Virus record (IMG/VR): IMGVR_UViG_3300037468_000302
Span: 1-42,533 of that record
DNA length: 42,533 bases
Source of the DNA: a virus
Direction: 5' to 3' (one strand)
A model generated the notes under the pieces. The model ran no database searches. It had not been told where the DNA came from and saw only the letters and a list, made by a program, of their open reading frames with translations. Positions 14,693-23,144 of the stretch are shown here, piece by piece. A program made the translations under genes and the position numbers. Each line of letters opens with the position of its first letter. Position 1 is the first letter of the stretch.

Positions 14693-15726
14693 CCTGTGAA
14701 GTTAGCATACTAGGTGGAGTACAATTAGGACTTACACTTGATAGGTATCAGGAGTTGATGCGTTTGGCTCCTGCAGCCTTCAATGGTCTAGATAATCCAG
14801 CAGAAGCAAACTGTTATGACTGTTGGGCTATCTGGAAACAAACTGACAGGGATGCTATGGCCATCGTTATAGCTCAAGCGGAGGAAATGCGTGAGCGTGA
14901 ATTGAGCTATCATGTTTCTCCTAAGTGGGAGACCGATGACCAGGCATATTCCAGTAGTTCTATGTATTTCTTGAGAATGAAGCACCTGATAAAGATAGGT
15001 ACTTATGCAACATCTGATATTTCTTTGTGTGAATCTGTTACATATAGAGATGCTTTTGGTGCTATAATTGACCCTGTCATTATCAGTGTTGCTACCACAG
15101 TCACCGACCCAGATGAGATTTGTATATTTCATCCTGGCACCAGCATAAGAATAAATCCGACAAAGATTTCCATTACTGCAGGTGTTGCCGAGATTTGCAT
15201 ACCAAGACCACGGTTGAGATATCTGACAGTGGACACGAACTGTGAACCTTATCCGTTATATATTGATGACGCTAATTTCGAGAGATGTGTAGATATAAAG
15301 CGTTGTTATATCGATGAGACTGACGGAGCGGATATTATTTGTAAGGAGCACTGTGAATGCACCACCACTACAGTATCGGATACCTGTTCTTTCATACGGG
15401 ATGCCAGGCTTGCTGTAATAATGATGTACCCAAATGAGTGTTTAGCTACATGTTGTCATCCGTCTAAAGTCAGTATTCCATACCTATCAGGTATAGAGTC
15501 TTCTATCTACACGGAAATGATGACAGCAGCTCTTGCCAATTCCCTACTAAGAGACATAATCCCAGCTATGGTGGATTTATGTAATTGTTGGAAATCTGAT
15601 ATGACAGTTGAGGATAATGCTCTATATAATCCATATGGTATAGCAAACGGAGCTGTGAAGGCTTGGCTTGCGGATAGCAGAGCAAAAGTAGGACAAGGTG
15701 GCAAATTTCCTAATCCTAGGAGATAA
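14689..15726 (+). CDS. Cys-rich neck/head-tail connector-like structural protein
   Basis: A 345-residue protein. The N-terminus LTLDRYQELMRLAPAAFNGLDNP..NCYDCWAIWKQTDRDAMAIVIAQAEEMRERELSYHVSPKW is an N-terminal helical pattern seen in phage neck/adaptor proteins. The middle is beta-rich, and the C-terminus is helical (YTEMMTAALANSLLRDIIPAM). It contains about 20 Cys, many clustered (CKEHCECTTTTVSDTC; CLATCCHP), unusual for such proteins. It is the last gene before a terminator and the replication island, at the usual end of the head-neck region. The role is inferred from position and the N-terminal pattern. Confidence 0.5.
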   Translation: MTCEVSILGGVQLGLTLDRYQELMRLAPAAFNGLDNPAEANCYDCWAIWKQTDRDAMAIVIAQAEEMRERELSYHVSPKWETDDQAYSSSSMYFLRMKHLIKIGTYATSDISLCESVTYRDAFGAIIDPVIISVATTVTDPDEICIFHPGTSIRINPTKISITAGVAEICIPRPRLRYLTVDTNCEPYPLYIDDANFERCVDIKRCYIDETDGADIICKEHCECTTTTVSDTCSFIRDARLAVIMMYPNECLATCCHPSKVSIPYLSGIESSIYTEMMTAALANSLLRDIIPAMVDLCNCWKSDMTVEDNALYNPYGIANGAVKAWLADSRAKVGQGGKFPNPRR

Positions 15727-15734
15727 CACACTAA

Positions 15735-15744
15735 CAAGTTTAGT
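15735..15744 (+). repeat. CAAGTTTAGT element (intergenic copy)
   Basis: A copy of the six-fold repeated word, in the spacer between the connector gene and the helicase gene, followed by TAAGTAGG, nearly the same continuation as at 10111. Confidence 0.5.
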
Positions 15745-15782
15745 TAAGTAGGTCGGTAGCCATGCCGGACTCCTTTTTGGTG

Positions 15783-15820
15783 AATCCCTCTGACCCCCAC
15801 ATTCAGAGGGATTCTATTTC
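15783..15820 (+). terminator. Rho-independent-type terminator closing the head module
   Basis: A perfect 11-bp stem (AATCCCTCTGA and its complement) around a 9-nt loop (CCCCCACAT) is followed by CTATTTC. The U-tract is broken. It ends only 13 nt before the helicase start codon, so that gene must be read through or have a start site inside the hairpin region. Confidence 0.65.
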
Positions 15821-15825
15821 AAACT

Positions 15826-17169
15826 ATGAAAATACAAGTTGGTGACATTTATTGCAGAATTATGAAGCCTATATATTTCCCAGGACTAGCAATAGTCAGG
15901 GAAGTATGTAAGGCTAGACCCACAGGGTATATGTTCATGCCAAAGTTCAGGTCAGGTATGTGGGATGGATATATAAGCCTAATGGATGGTCCAAAGTTTC
16001 CTACTGGATTGCTTTCTAGAGCAGTAGAAGCTCTGCGTGCACAAGGGTTGAAAGTTGAGCTGGATGCTTATGGTACACATTTAACACCACCAGATTGGAA
16101 AGTGAGTGGTCATGAATTATGTGGCATAACTCTGCGTGACTATCAGATAGATGCTGCCTTGAAGCTGCTGAAAGCTGAGAGAGGTATAGCTAAAATGGCA
16201 ACCAACTCTGGCAAGACAGAGGTTATCGCTGTCATACTAAAGAAATTGAGTATGAGTGCATTGGTGATTGTACATCGTAAGGAGTTGTTATATCAGACAG
16301 CGGATAGGTTACGGAAGAGATTAGGTTGCGATATAGGCATGATTGGTGACGGAGTAGAGGATATGCAGAATATAACCGTCGCAATGGTACAGACACTGAG
16401 TAATCGTGACATAGACTTTTCCAAGAATTCTATAGTGATAGTAGACGAATGCCATCACACCTCCTCTGACCAGATGATGGATGTACTCTTTAGAATACCT
16501 GGCAAATATAGGTTTGGGTTCTCAGGCACTCCACTGAAACATGACATATTGGCTGATATGAAGCTAATAGGAGCCACAGGTGAGGTGTTAGTAGACATTT
16601 CCAATAAGTATCTTGTAGACTCGGGTTATAGTGCTAAGCCAAAGGTGAATATTATAACGGTAGAGAGCACGGAACTAGAAGATTGGGATGCTACTTATCA
16701 TGATGCCTACGATATGTTGATAGCCAGTAACACACATAGGAATAAGATTATAGGGGACATAGCTAAAGTATCTGCTGGGACAGTGCTTATTTTGGTGGAG
16801 AGAATAGAGCATGGAGAAACACTGAACAACCTTATACCAGGTTCAGTATTTGTAAATGGTTCTATGGGCACTGACTACAGGAAAGGTATCTTGCGAGATA
16901 TGGAAAGGGGAGGTATATTTATTGCTACTCCGATATTCGATGAGGGCATAGATGTTCCGTCGATAAGTACACTGATAATAGCTTGTGGTGGGCTATCTAG
17001 CAATAGATTGCTACAAAGGGTGGGACGTGGTATGCGTATGAAATCCTATGAGAACGTCATTAATGTGTTTGATTTCTTAGATGACACCAATGAGTATCTA
17101 TTCAGGCATTCGGAGAATAGGATAGATACCTATATAAAAGAGGGATTTGAGGTGACCAAATATGCATGA
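15826..17169 (+). CDS. UvsW-like superfamily 2 DNA helicase
   Basis: A 447-residue protein, a typical length for T4 UvsW-type helicases. The N-terminus (KIQVGDIYCRIMK..GYMFMPKFRSGMWDGYISLMD) matches the UvsW substrate-binding domain with its F-x-x-G-x-W-D-G motif, supporting the ATG at 15826 although no ribosome site precedes it. Helicase motifs: Q-like LRDYQIDAA, Walker A MATNSGKTE, DECHH (motif II), FSGTP (III), IFIATPIFDEGIDVPS (V) and LLQRVGRGMRMK (VI). UvsW helicases unwind branched DNA and regress forks during recombination-dependent replication. It opens the replication island and overlaps the next gene by 8 nt. Confidence 0.9.
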   Translation: MKIQVGDIYCRIMKPIYFPGLAIVREVCKARPTGYMFMPKFRSGMWDGYISLMDGPKFPTGLLSRAVEALRAQGLKVELDAYGTHLTPPDWKVSGHELCGITLRDYQIDAALKLLKAERGIAKMATNSGKTEVIAVILKKLSMSALVIVHRKELLYQTADRLRKRLGCDIGMIGDGVEDMQNITVAMVQTLSNRDIDFSKNSIVIVDECHHTSSDQMMDVLFRIPGKYRFGFSGTPLKHDILADMKLIGATGEVLVDISNKYLVDSGYSAKPKVNIITVESTELEDWDATYHDAYDMLIASNTHRNKIIGDIAKVSAGTVLILVERIEHGETLNNLIPGSVFVNGSMGTDYRKGILRDMERGGIFIATPIFDEGIDVPSISTLIIACGGLSSNRLLQRVGRGMRMKSYENVINVFDFLDDTNEYLFRHSENRIDTYIKEGFEVTKYA

Positions 17170-17761
17170 AGATTATCCTCAATTAGTGTCATTTTACATA
17201 AGTGCTACTAAGAAAGTATTTGGGCATGGTATTAGGGTATCTGAGCGGAATTATTCCATGTTCAGAGTATTAGAAGATGATTTGCGTGATATTGGTGCTG
17301 ATTCTAGGGAATATGCTTATACGGTTATGACTATGTTGAAGACTTGGGCAAAAGAGCATAACATGAATTTCGTGCCTGTAAAGGTATTTTGTGGGGAGTT
17401 TGCATATAAGAAGTTCTTGAAAGTTTGGAAATCTGAGACAGTGGTTATAGAAGATAGTGATGATTTCAAACTGTTATATGCTGAGCGTATGGTTGCCGAG
17501 GCATTCATAACGGATAACATGGCTGGAGCTAATAGGACATTTGAGCAGGAGGTAGAAGACCTGCGACCAATGCTATCTAAAGAGTGGTTGGAAATGTTTG
17601 ACTCTGGTAAGTATAGAAAATATACTGGGGAGATTATAGATGAGCTATGTAGGAAATATAAGGTAGTTTATGCTCGTGACTACAGCACCCTGCTAAGACT
17701 AATAAATCAACAGATAGTGTTTAATAAGATTACAGATGACAAACCAATACGAATTCGATAG
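17162..17761 (+). CDS. Unknown protein between two helicase genes
   Basis: A 199-residue protein, mostly helical and charged, with a Val/Phe-rich central segment (NFVPVKVFCGEFAYKKFLKVW) and a basic C-terminus (NKITDDKPIRIR). It has no motif that I recognise. It overlaps UvsW-like (8 nt) and DnaB-like (26 nt) genes, so it is very probably co-translated with them. By position it could be a helicase loader or replication accessory factor, but nothing in the sequence demonstrates this. Confidence 0.55.
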   Translation: MHEDYPQLVSFYISATKKVFGHGIRVSERNYSMFRVLEDDLRDIGADSREYAYTVMTMLKTWAKEHNMNFVPVKVFCGEFAYKKFLKVWKSETVVIEDSDDFKLLYAERMVAEAFITDNMAGANRTFEQEVEDLRPMLSKEWLEMFDSGKYRKYTGEIIDELCRKYKVVYARDYSTLLRLINQQIVFNKITDDKPIRIR

Positions 17762-19028
17762 AAATTTTCGGGTAAAGATACTGGCTTGCTTGCTAGACCC
17801 TGTGTGGTATAGCACTTATACATCTATCATAAAGCCTGAATATTTTCCGAATGAAGATGAATCTGATTTCGTGACTGCAGTAGATAAGTATCATGAGCAG
17901 TATTCCAGGATACCATCTGACCCGTATGATTTGGAAATCTTGGCGACCAGTCCTGATAGCATAGAATTGATGCATACGGTATTCGATACCTATGAACAGC
18001 AGGATTTATTCCTGGCTGGTGATAAGGCTATAGAATTTGCCAAGCAGCAAGCAGTGAAATTAGCTATACTACAGTCTGTAGATGATATAGATACTGGAGA
18101 CTTATCCCAGATAGTAGACAGGATGAAAGAAGCGTTGGAGGTGGGAACGGAAATAGATTCGTTGGGACTGGACCCGTATGTTGATGTAGATAAATGGTTG
18201 TATGACTATTGGAAGGATAAAATAAAGACAGGCTGGATGCATATAGATGGAGCATTGGAGGGAGGACTGGCTCCAGGAGAATTAGGTGTTATCCTAAGTC
18301 CACAGAATCGTGGCAAGAGTATGTCATTGATAAATATAGGGTTTGGTGCTGCAGCTATTGGCTCAGGTAAGAATGTTGTACACATAACACATGAGATGAG
18401 CGTGGCACAAACAGCCAAACGCTATGCAGCCAGAACTATATTCAGATTTCCAAGATTTGATGATGACCTGGATGATTATAGTGATGAGTTATACAAGGCA
18501 GCACACAGGCTTGTTACAGGTAGTATTAGGATAATAGGTTCTAAGGACGTAACAAAGAACATCAGCCATATGGGAGTATCAGATATTCGTGCAAAGCTGT
18601 GCAAGCTGCAGGACAGTGGCTTCAAGATAGATTTACTTATAGATGATTATGCAGACCTCCTGAAGCCTTCCAGGAAATTTTCCGATAGGAGATTTGAGTT
18701 ATCTGACATATATCAGGCTCTGCGTGAGTTGGCTAAAGAGTTTGAGTGTCCTGTATGGACAGCGTCACAATCCAGACGTTCCTCTCATACAAAGGAAATT
18801 ATAACAATGGAGGACATTGCCGAGGATATAAATAAGGTATCCATAGCTGACGTGGTGATTTCTTTATGTCAGACTAAAGAGGAAAAGGATTCTGACCAAT
18901 GCAGATTATTCACAGCTAAAGTGCGAGATGGTATAAGTGGTATGACATTTGGTGCTAAGTTCTATCCCAAGCAACAAGCTATTATAACCACTGGGTGGGT
19001 AAAGAAGGAGGAAATTGCAGATGTTTAA
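17736..19028 (+). CDS. DnaB-like replicative helicase
   Basis: A 430-residue protein, a typical length. The N-terminal helical domain runs to about residue 150. The RecA-like motor begins at TGWMHIDGALEGGLAPGELGVILSPQNRGKSMSL; the P-loop is SPQNRGKS, lacking the usual first Gly. HITHEMSV is the H1a-like Glu motif, LLIDDYADLLKP is Walker B, and PVWTASQSRR is the Gln/Arg sensor (H3/H4) region. DnaB-type rings unwind DNA at the phage fork with the primase encoded next. It overlaps the upstream gene by 26 nt and is followed by the primase with an overlap of 8 nt. Confidence 0.85.
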   Translation: MTNQYEFDRNFRVKILACLLDPVWYSTYTSIIKPEYFPNEDESDFVTAVDKYHEQYSRIPSDPYDLEILATSPDSIELMHTVFDTYEQQDLFLAGDKAIEFAKQQAVKLAILQSVDDIDTGDLSQIVDRMKEALEVGTEIDSLGLDPYVDVDKWLYDYWKDKIKTGWMHIDGALEGGLAPGELGVILSPQNRGKSMSLINIGFGAAAIGSGKNVVHITHEMSVAQTAKRYAARTIFRFPRFDDDLDDYSDELYKAAHRLVTGSIRIIGSKDVTKNISHMGVSDIRAKLCKLQDSGFKIDLLIDDYADLLKPSRKFSDRRFELSDIYQALRELAKEFECPVWTASQSRRSSHTKEIITMEDIAEDINKVSIADVVISLCQTKEEKDSDQCRLFTAKVRDGISGMTFGAKFYPKQQAIITTGWVKKEEIADV

Positions 19029-19923
19029 GATAGAATCGTTCATAGGTAGATACTTTCAGGATGTTGCTCCATATGGTAATCCTGTTACAGATATGGCAGT
19101 AAGATGTCCATTTTGTGGTGATACCAAGCGACACTTGATGATTAGTCTGAGCAAGGAAGTGTGCCATTGCTTCAAGTGTGACTATAAGGCATCATGGGTT
19201 AGCTTAGTTATGGATATGACAGGGCTGCCATATTTCAAGGCTATAAATGAGCTATATTATCAGCCGAAACTATCGGACACGAACTCCATGATAGCCAGGT
19301 TACATAACATTTCCAACCCACTAGAATTGGCAGGTGAAGATGTAGAATTACCTGTGGATTTCAAGTTACTAATTGATGATTCTACAGGGCAATCTAAACT
19401 ACTTAAACGGTATCTTATCAAGAGAGGATTTGATAGTTACTACTGGAAGAAATATAACCTGGGAATGTCTGAAAAATATCCTCTTAGAGTTATTATCCCG
19501 ATAGAGCACGGATACTGGCAGGGCAGGTCTATCGTCCCGTGGAACGAACCCAAGTATATAAATCCAAAGGCTAGTGCAAGTGATGCGATATTCAATGCTG
19601 CAGTCTTGGAAATGCTTGATGAAATAGTGGTGTGTGAGGGAGCGTTCAGTGCTATGGCAGTAGGTAGTAATGCGATAGCCTTGATAGGTAAAGAGGTCAC
19701 TGCAGATAAGTTGCAGCGTATTATTAAATGTAGTGCACACACGCTCATTATTGCGCTGGAGCCTGGAGCACTTCAAAGTATGTCTGTACTTATGGAGGCA
19801 GCTTATTCATACGGAAAGAAAGTTATTATCTGGAGATATAATGCTGGAGACCCTGCAGATTCCGACGACTTTGATGTGTTAGAATATAACATGAAGACTA
19901 AACTACTATTGCGATGGTGGTAA
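19021..19923 (+). CDS. DnaG-like primase with zinc ribbon and atypical TOPRIM
   Basis: A 300-residue protein, shorter than bacterial DnaG. I chose ATG 19021 because AGGAGG lies 9 nt ahead; the TTG at 19015 is too close to it. Residues 24-50: VRCPFCGDTKRHLMIS..VCHCFKC is a CxxC..CxxC zinc ribbon. The TOPRIM region has the conserved Glu in EIVVCEGAFSAMAVG, but the later acidic pair (normally D-x-D) reads ALEPGAL. RVIIPIEHGYWQGRSIVPWNEPKYINPK fits the RNA polymerase core basic region. Primase activity is likely by context (it directly follows the DnaB-like helicase); the altered metal motif is odd. Confidence 0.8.
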   Translation: MFKIESFIGRYFQDVAPYGNPVTDMAVRCPFCGDTKRHLMISLSKEVCHCFKCDYKASWVSLVMDMTGLPYFKAINELYYQPKLSDTNSMIARLHNISNPLELAGEDVELPVDFKLLIDDSTGQSKLLKRYLIKRGFDSYYWKKYNLGMSEKYPLRVIIPIEHGYWQGRSIVPWNEPKYINPKASASDAIFNAAVLEMLDEIVVCEGAFSAMAVGSNAIALIGKEVTADKLQRIIKCSAHTLIIALEPGALQSMSVLMEAAYSYGKKVIIWRYNAGDPADSDDFDVLEYNMKTKLLLRWW

Positions 19924-19937
19924 TATTATAGTATAAT
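19909..19937 (+). promoter_or_regulatory. Sigma70-type promoter within the primase 3' end
   Basis: TTGCGA (19909-19914), a 17-nt spacer, then TATAAT (19932-19937). The expected transcription start falls at or very near the ATG of the 19944 gene, so that gene may be leaderless from this promoter. Host-type promoters are expected for early phage genes. Confidence 0.6.
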
Positions 19938-19943
19938 ACGTGT

Positions 19944-20168
19944 ATGATTATAACAGACGGAGTTCACGTTGTATCTAGGGATTTAGAAGAGCTTCATAGG
20001 TTTGCAGCGGAGGTAGGTATGAAACGCTGTCATTTCCAGGGTAATCGTAAGCATAGGCATCCCCATTATGATGTACCCAAATTTATAGGGTGGAGAGTAT
20101 TAGTAGCAAACGGTGCTAAACTAGTTACTTCAAAAGAATTATTGCTGTATATAACCTATCAGAATTGA
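19944..20168 (+). CDS. DUF4031-like protein
   Basis: A 74-residue protein. SRDLEELHRFAAEVGMKRCHFQGNRKHRHPHYDVPKFIGWRVLVANGAKLVTSKEL follows the DUF4031 pattern closely: D-x-x-E-L-H-x-F-A-x-x-x-G, then H-x-H-Y-D and N-G-A. DUF4031 is found in bacteria and phages and its biochemistry is undescribed, although the His/Asp cluster suggests metal binding. It starts about 7 nt after a consensus -10 box and has no ribosome site, so leaderless translation is possible. Confidence 0.75.
   Translation: MIITDGVHVVSRDLEELHRFAAEVGMKRCHFQGNRKHRHPHYDVPKFIGWRVLVANGAKLVTSKELLLYITYQN
20090..20090. other. Interior of DUF4031 coding region, no separate element seen
   Basis: No separate signal is recognised at this point; it is covered by the DUF4031 coding region. 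The promoter at 20190-20218 is listed on its own. Confidence 0.05.
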
Positions 20169-20177
20169 TAATCAATT
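20163..20177. promoter_or_regulatory. Perfect 7-bp dyad, operator-like
   Basis: AATTGAT and ATCAATT flank a single A. It overlaps the stop codon of the DUF4031 gene and lies just upstream of the 20213 promoter. It may be an operator or simply the base of a hairpin. Confidence 0.35.
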
Positions 20178-20208
20178 ATCTGCAAAACCTTTACTTTTTG
20201 CAGATAAT
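20175..20208 (+). terminator. Hairpin (terminator or regulatory) overlapping a promoter
   Basis: A 13-bp perfect stem (ATTATCTGCAAAA with its complement) around an 8-nt loop. No U-tract follows, and the TTTACT -35 box of the next promoter overlaps the loop, so the hairpin may regulate as well as terminate. Confidence 0.5.
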
Positions 20209-20218
20209 GAGATATAAT
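20190..20218 (+). promoter_or_regulatory. Sigma70-type promoter for the 20.2-23.1 kb operon
   Basis: TTTACT (20190-20195), a 17-nt spacer, then a perfect TATAAT (20213-20218). The start site would lie about 10 nt before the GGAGG ribosome site of the 20236 gene. Confidence 0.6.
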
Positions 20219-20235
20219 GGGTGTTGGAGGCTGAA

Positions 20236-20427
20236 ATGAATACGACCCAAACTGAACAGACCGAATTGCAGAGGAAATTAGCAGGTGCCATGACTATGTT
20301 TGAATTTTATGAGCGTAGGTTCAAACGCACCAGGGACATGGCTGATTTTAGAGTCGCCAAATTTTGGGTGGCTGCTGTGAACAAATATGTGCGACTGGTC
20401 CAGGAAGAACAGGCGGGATTAAAATGA
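20236..20427 (+). CDS. Small unknown protein, helical
   Basis: 63 residues from ATG 20236; the in-frame codon at 20221 lies before the ribosome site and is rejected. The ribosome site is the cassette GGAGGCTGAAATG shared with three other genes in this operon. The sequence is Gln/Glu/Arg-rich and helical (LQRKLAGAMTMFEFYERRF), with no known motif. It overlaps the next small gene by 4 nt. Confidence 0.6.
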   Translation: MNTTQTEQTELQRKLAGAMTMFEFYERRFKRTRDMADFRVAKFWVAAVNKYVRLVQEEQAGLK

Positions 20428-20612
20428 CTGACCAAATTTTGAACATTTCTAAGGAGAGGGAGACGCTGGTCATCATGACGCTGGGCAGGATGAACAGCCA
20501 TGAGGTAAAGACGTTTCCAGTAGGTACTAAGATGACCGTGCAGCACGAGAGGATTCAGGGATTCGTTGCCACGGTCTACATTATTAACGGAGTTCGGTGG
20601 GAGCAGCTATGA
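20424..20612 (+). CDS. Small unknown protein
   Basis: 62 residues from ATG 20424 (ATGA overlap with the upstream stop). The upstream in-frame extension from 20364 is inside the previous gene and is not used. It looks like a small beta-rich domain (ERETLVIMTLGRMNSHEVKTF; HERIQGFVATVYIINGVRWEQL). No recognised family. It ends just before the MoxR gene. Confidence 0.6.
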   Translation: MTDQILNISKERETLVIMTLGRMNSHEVKTFPVGTKMTVQHERIQGFVATVYIINGVRWEQL

Positions 20613-20623
20613 AGGAGGCTGAA

Positions 20624-21802
20624 ATGACTGCTGTAGAAGAGTTAGCACGAGAGCAATTGTGTCTGAGAGTTCGTCGGGAGTCCGAGCTGGACAAGATTTT
20701 GCGTGTGGCTCTGGACGGAAAATTCCATACTGACGAGGAGCTGGCAAAGGTAAACGAGGCGTCCAGCTCTTTGACTCGTTCAGGATGGTTGCTACGGTTA
20801 GTGTCTAAGTGGTTCGATAACCTGACTGTTCAAACCTTGCGAGGGCACGATGGTCGTCCTACCAAGGCATCGTATGTAAATGTTATGCCATACGCTCCAA
20901 TTCCTGTGGGCACGGACGTTCGTGTGGATATAGGAGCGATTGTTACTGGAGAGGATTATTCCAGGAACATAACGTCTAGCAGCGTTATGTGGCCTCAGGC
21001 ACCACCGATGATTGAGTCTATGGAGGATACTTTCAAGACTCCTGCCTGGTTTGGAAATATGGAGAAAATGGTGAATGCTGGACGTCATATAGCCTTGTCA
21101 GGTCCTCCCGGAGTTGGTAAGGATACCGCTGTGCAGGAACTGGCAGCACAGCAAGGGAAAATTCTGGTGACCATCGGTGGTGACTCAGGATTTCGTCGGC
21201 GAGACCTGGTTGGAGCACAACAGATTTCCAATGGGCAGTCTTATTTCGAGGTTGCAGAATATGCAGCTGCCGTCGTGAATGGTTGGTGGGCACTGATAAC
21301 CGAGGTCAATGCAGCAGATGCCGATGCTTTGCTCTTTATCAACGCTCAGTTGGCTCCTCCATATATCATCAATATCGCAGGGAAAAGCTATCCTGTGCAC
21401 CCTGACTTTCGTCTGTTCATCAGTTACAATCCTGGTTTGGTAGGTACTAAGCCTCTCCCTCAGTCGTTCAAGGATAGGTTCTTCTCAATAAAAGTGCCCT
21501 TCTGGACCGAGGCAGCTCTGACGAAAGTGCTGGAGGCACACGGGATGCCTTCACTGAATGAAGAAAATACCGATAGTAGGTACTCCGTTCTGATAAGTTT
21601 TGCAATGAGAATGTGGAACGCTCACGAACGAGGAACGTTGCGATACCAGATTACCTCACGTCGTCTGCGAGACGCTGTGGAGCTGATGAAAGACCCAGAT
21701 TGCTCTGTGGCTGACGCTGTAAAGCTAGCAGTAATGTCTGCAATAGATAGCACGGTCGAAGTTTCTACTGCTACTCAAATTCTGAACGATACTAATAGAT
21801 AA
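20624..21802 (+). CDS. MoxR-family AAA+ ATPase
   Basis: 392 residues from ATG 20624, set by the GGAGGCTGAAATG cassette; the in-frame starts at 20597 and 20609 precede that ribosome site. ALSGPPGVGKDTAVQELAAQ is Walker A, and WWALITEVNAADADALLFINAQLAPP occupies the Walker B position, with Thr where MoxR proteins have the first Asp of DE. FRLFISYNPGLVGTKPLPQSFKDRF is sensor 1 plus the MoxR signature. MoxR ATPases act with VWA-domain partners to activate or remodel target complexes, and the next gene is such a partner. The phage target is not known. Confidence 0.85.
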   Translation: MTAVEELAREQLCLRVRRESELDKILRVALDGKFHTDEELAKVNEASSSLTRSGWLLRLVSKWFDNLTVQTLRGHDGRPTKASYVNVMPYAPIPVGTDVRVDIGAIVTGEDYSRNITSSSVMWPQAPPMIESMEDTFKTPAWFGNMEKMVNAGRHIALSGPPGVGKDTAVQELAAQQGKILVTIGGDSGFRRRDLVGAQQISNGQSYFEVAEYAAAVVNGWWALITEVNAADADALLFINAQLAPPYIINIAGKSYPVHPDFRLFISYNPGLVGTKPLPQSFKDRFFSIKVPFWTEAALTKVLEAHGMPSLNEENTDSRYSVLISFAMRMWNAHERGTLRYQITSRRLRDAVELMKDPDCSVADAVKLAVMSAIDSTVEVSTATQILNDTNR

Positions 21803-21812
21803 GGAGGCTGAA

Positions 21813-23096
21813 ATGAGTCCAAATGGTGATGTTAGGACGTCGGTCGGTAGGAGCGGACGAGGCAGTTACGGGAGGTCTCAGAGTTTCTACGATGATGAAG
21901 GACGAGGAAGTTCTCTGAAAATATGGGATTGGTTCCGTCAGGTCTGGGAGGCAAACGAATATACTAGGGATTGGTTGATGAGTCTGCCGGATGCGACATA
22001 CTACTCCCTGTTCTCTGCTAGCACTGAGCGGTATGGACTGATGGATATAGCCTATGGCTCTCATCCAGGCTATTTCCCTGGTCGTGATACTCGTGCTCAC
22101 AGGTTGGTCTTGCAAAAGCACAATGAGCAGACTTGGTTGGATTTCTGGACTCTGATGATTGACGGTTATAACCGAGAGACTGCCAGGAAAGAGAAAGAGC
22201 GCAAGGAAAAGGCTGAAAAGTGGCAAGGTGACTTTGAGGCATCGCAGCGGCAGCGAGAGGCAGAGCAAGCTAGGGTAGACCGAGAGGAACTTGGAAATAT
22301 CCAGCCTGTAATAGATGCGACGGCAGGACAAATTCATTCTGACCTGGCGACTACTGCCTTCATCCCGCACGATGTTATTCGGGATTACGGTGAAAGTATT
22401 GAGGACATTGTGGATGCCTATCAAGGACACGGAGGATTCCTCACTACTACCAGCAAGGCAACAGATACCAAACTGCAAATTTCTGTCAGCCTGGACCTGA
22501 GCAATTCTATGTACTATAACAATGTGCATCAGGTGGCAGCGGAGGCGTTTCTAACCGTTTGTATGTCCCTGAAAGCAATACGGGATGAGTATCCTGATGA
22601 TGTTTACATTTCATTCTTCACCTTCAGTGAGGATGGCTGGGAGGGTATTGGCAAGAGAGTTCGTCAGTTAGAAGAGCGTGATACCAGCAAGGCTGTGTTC
22701 GGTGAGTTTGACTTTATAAAGCCTAACACTATCCGAACCTGGACGAGAGCAAACTATAACGCTAAAGGTATCTTCACTGGTGAGGATACTTATATCGCTC
22801 CACTACTGAAGGAGTTGGAGGAATGGGAAAATAAACACAGCGACCCAGGAGCAATAAAACTGGATGTGGTGATAACCGATGCGGTGTTTGAGCATCCTAA
22901 GGATATCCGTGAGTCAGATGCGATTCAGGAACACCGGAATGGTCAGTTACAAACTGTCTTCCTGAATTTTATGAATGAGACGAATTGGTTAGGCAGCACC
23001 CTGCCAAAACGCAGCGTTATGGTGAAGGTAGATAAAGATAATTTGTCTGGCATACTACGGAACCTGGTGTCCGAATTCTTAGGTGCTTGTTTATAA
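21813..23096 (+). CDS. VWA-domain protein, partner of the MoxR ATPase
   Basis: A 427-residue protein with the shared GGAGGCTGAAATG start. The N-terminal half is charged, with a long Lys/Glu/Arg/Gln helix (RKEKERKEKAEKWQGDFEAS). The C-terminal half is a von Willebrand A domain: ISVSLDLSNSMYYNNV has the MIDAS D-x-S-x-S, followed by AAEAFLTVCMSLKAIRDEY, VYISFFTFSED and KLDVVITDAVFE. MoxR-VWA pairs are known in bacteria (CbbQ/CbbO, NorQ/NorD, CobS/CobT types). The pair is probably translated together, 10 nt apart. A phage role in assembly or in reprogramming a host complex is inference. Confidence 0.8.
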   Translation: MSPNGDVRTSVGRSGRGSYGRSQSFYDDEGRGSSLKIWDWFRQVWEANEYTRDWLMSLPDATYYSLFSASTERYGLMDIAYGSHPGYFPGRDTRAHRLVLQKHNEQTWLDFWTLMIDGYNRETARKEKERKEKAEKWQGDFEASQRQREAEQARVDREELGNIQPVIDATAGQIHSDLATTAFIPHDVIRDYGESIEDIVDAYQGHGGFLTTTSKATDTKLQISVSLDLSNSMYYNNVHQVAAEAFLTVCMSLKAIRDEYPDDVYISFFTFSEDGWEGIGKRVRQLEERDTSKAVFGEFDFIKPNTIRTWTRANYNAKGIFTGEDTYIAPLLKELEEWENKHSDPGAIKLDVVITDAVFEHPKDIRESDAIQEHRNGQLQTVFLNFMNETNWLGSTLPKRSVMVKVDKDNLSGILRNLVSEFLGACL

Positions 23097-23118
23097 CCTA
23101 TTCAGAATTTGGGTTATA

Positions 23119-23127
23119 TGATACAAT
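23119..23127 (+). promoter_or_regulatory. Extended -10 promoter before the UvrD-like gene
   Basis: TG, one base, then TACAAT at 23122-23127, with only a weak hexamer at the -35 position. TATAACC/GGTTATA inverted repeats lie just upstream. The gene start at 23145 follows with its GGAGG ribosome site. Confidence 0.4.
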
Positions 23128-23144
23128 CAATTTGGAGGCTGAAA

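Noticed and set aside
20163-20218. Origin of replication or attachment site at the hairpin/dyad cluster
   Set aside because: The inverted repeats overlap a consensus promoter and a stop codon, which explains them as expression signals; no iterons or integrase gene were found.
21792-22529. A long antisense reading frame (245 codons) opposite the VWA gene
   Set aside because: It lies wholly opposite a well-supported + strand gene, has no ribosome site or recognisable domain, and all other genes are on the + strand.
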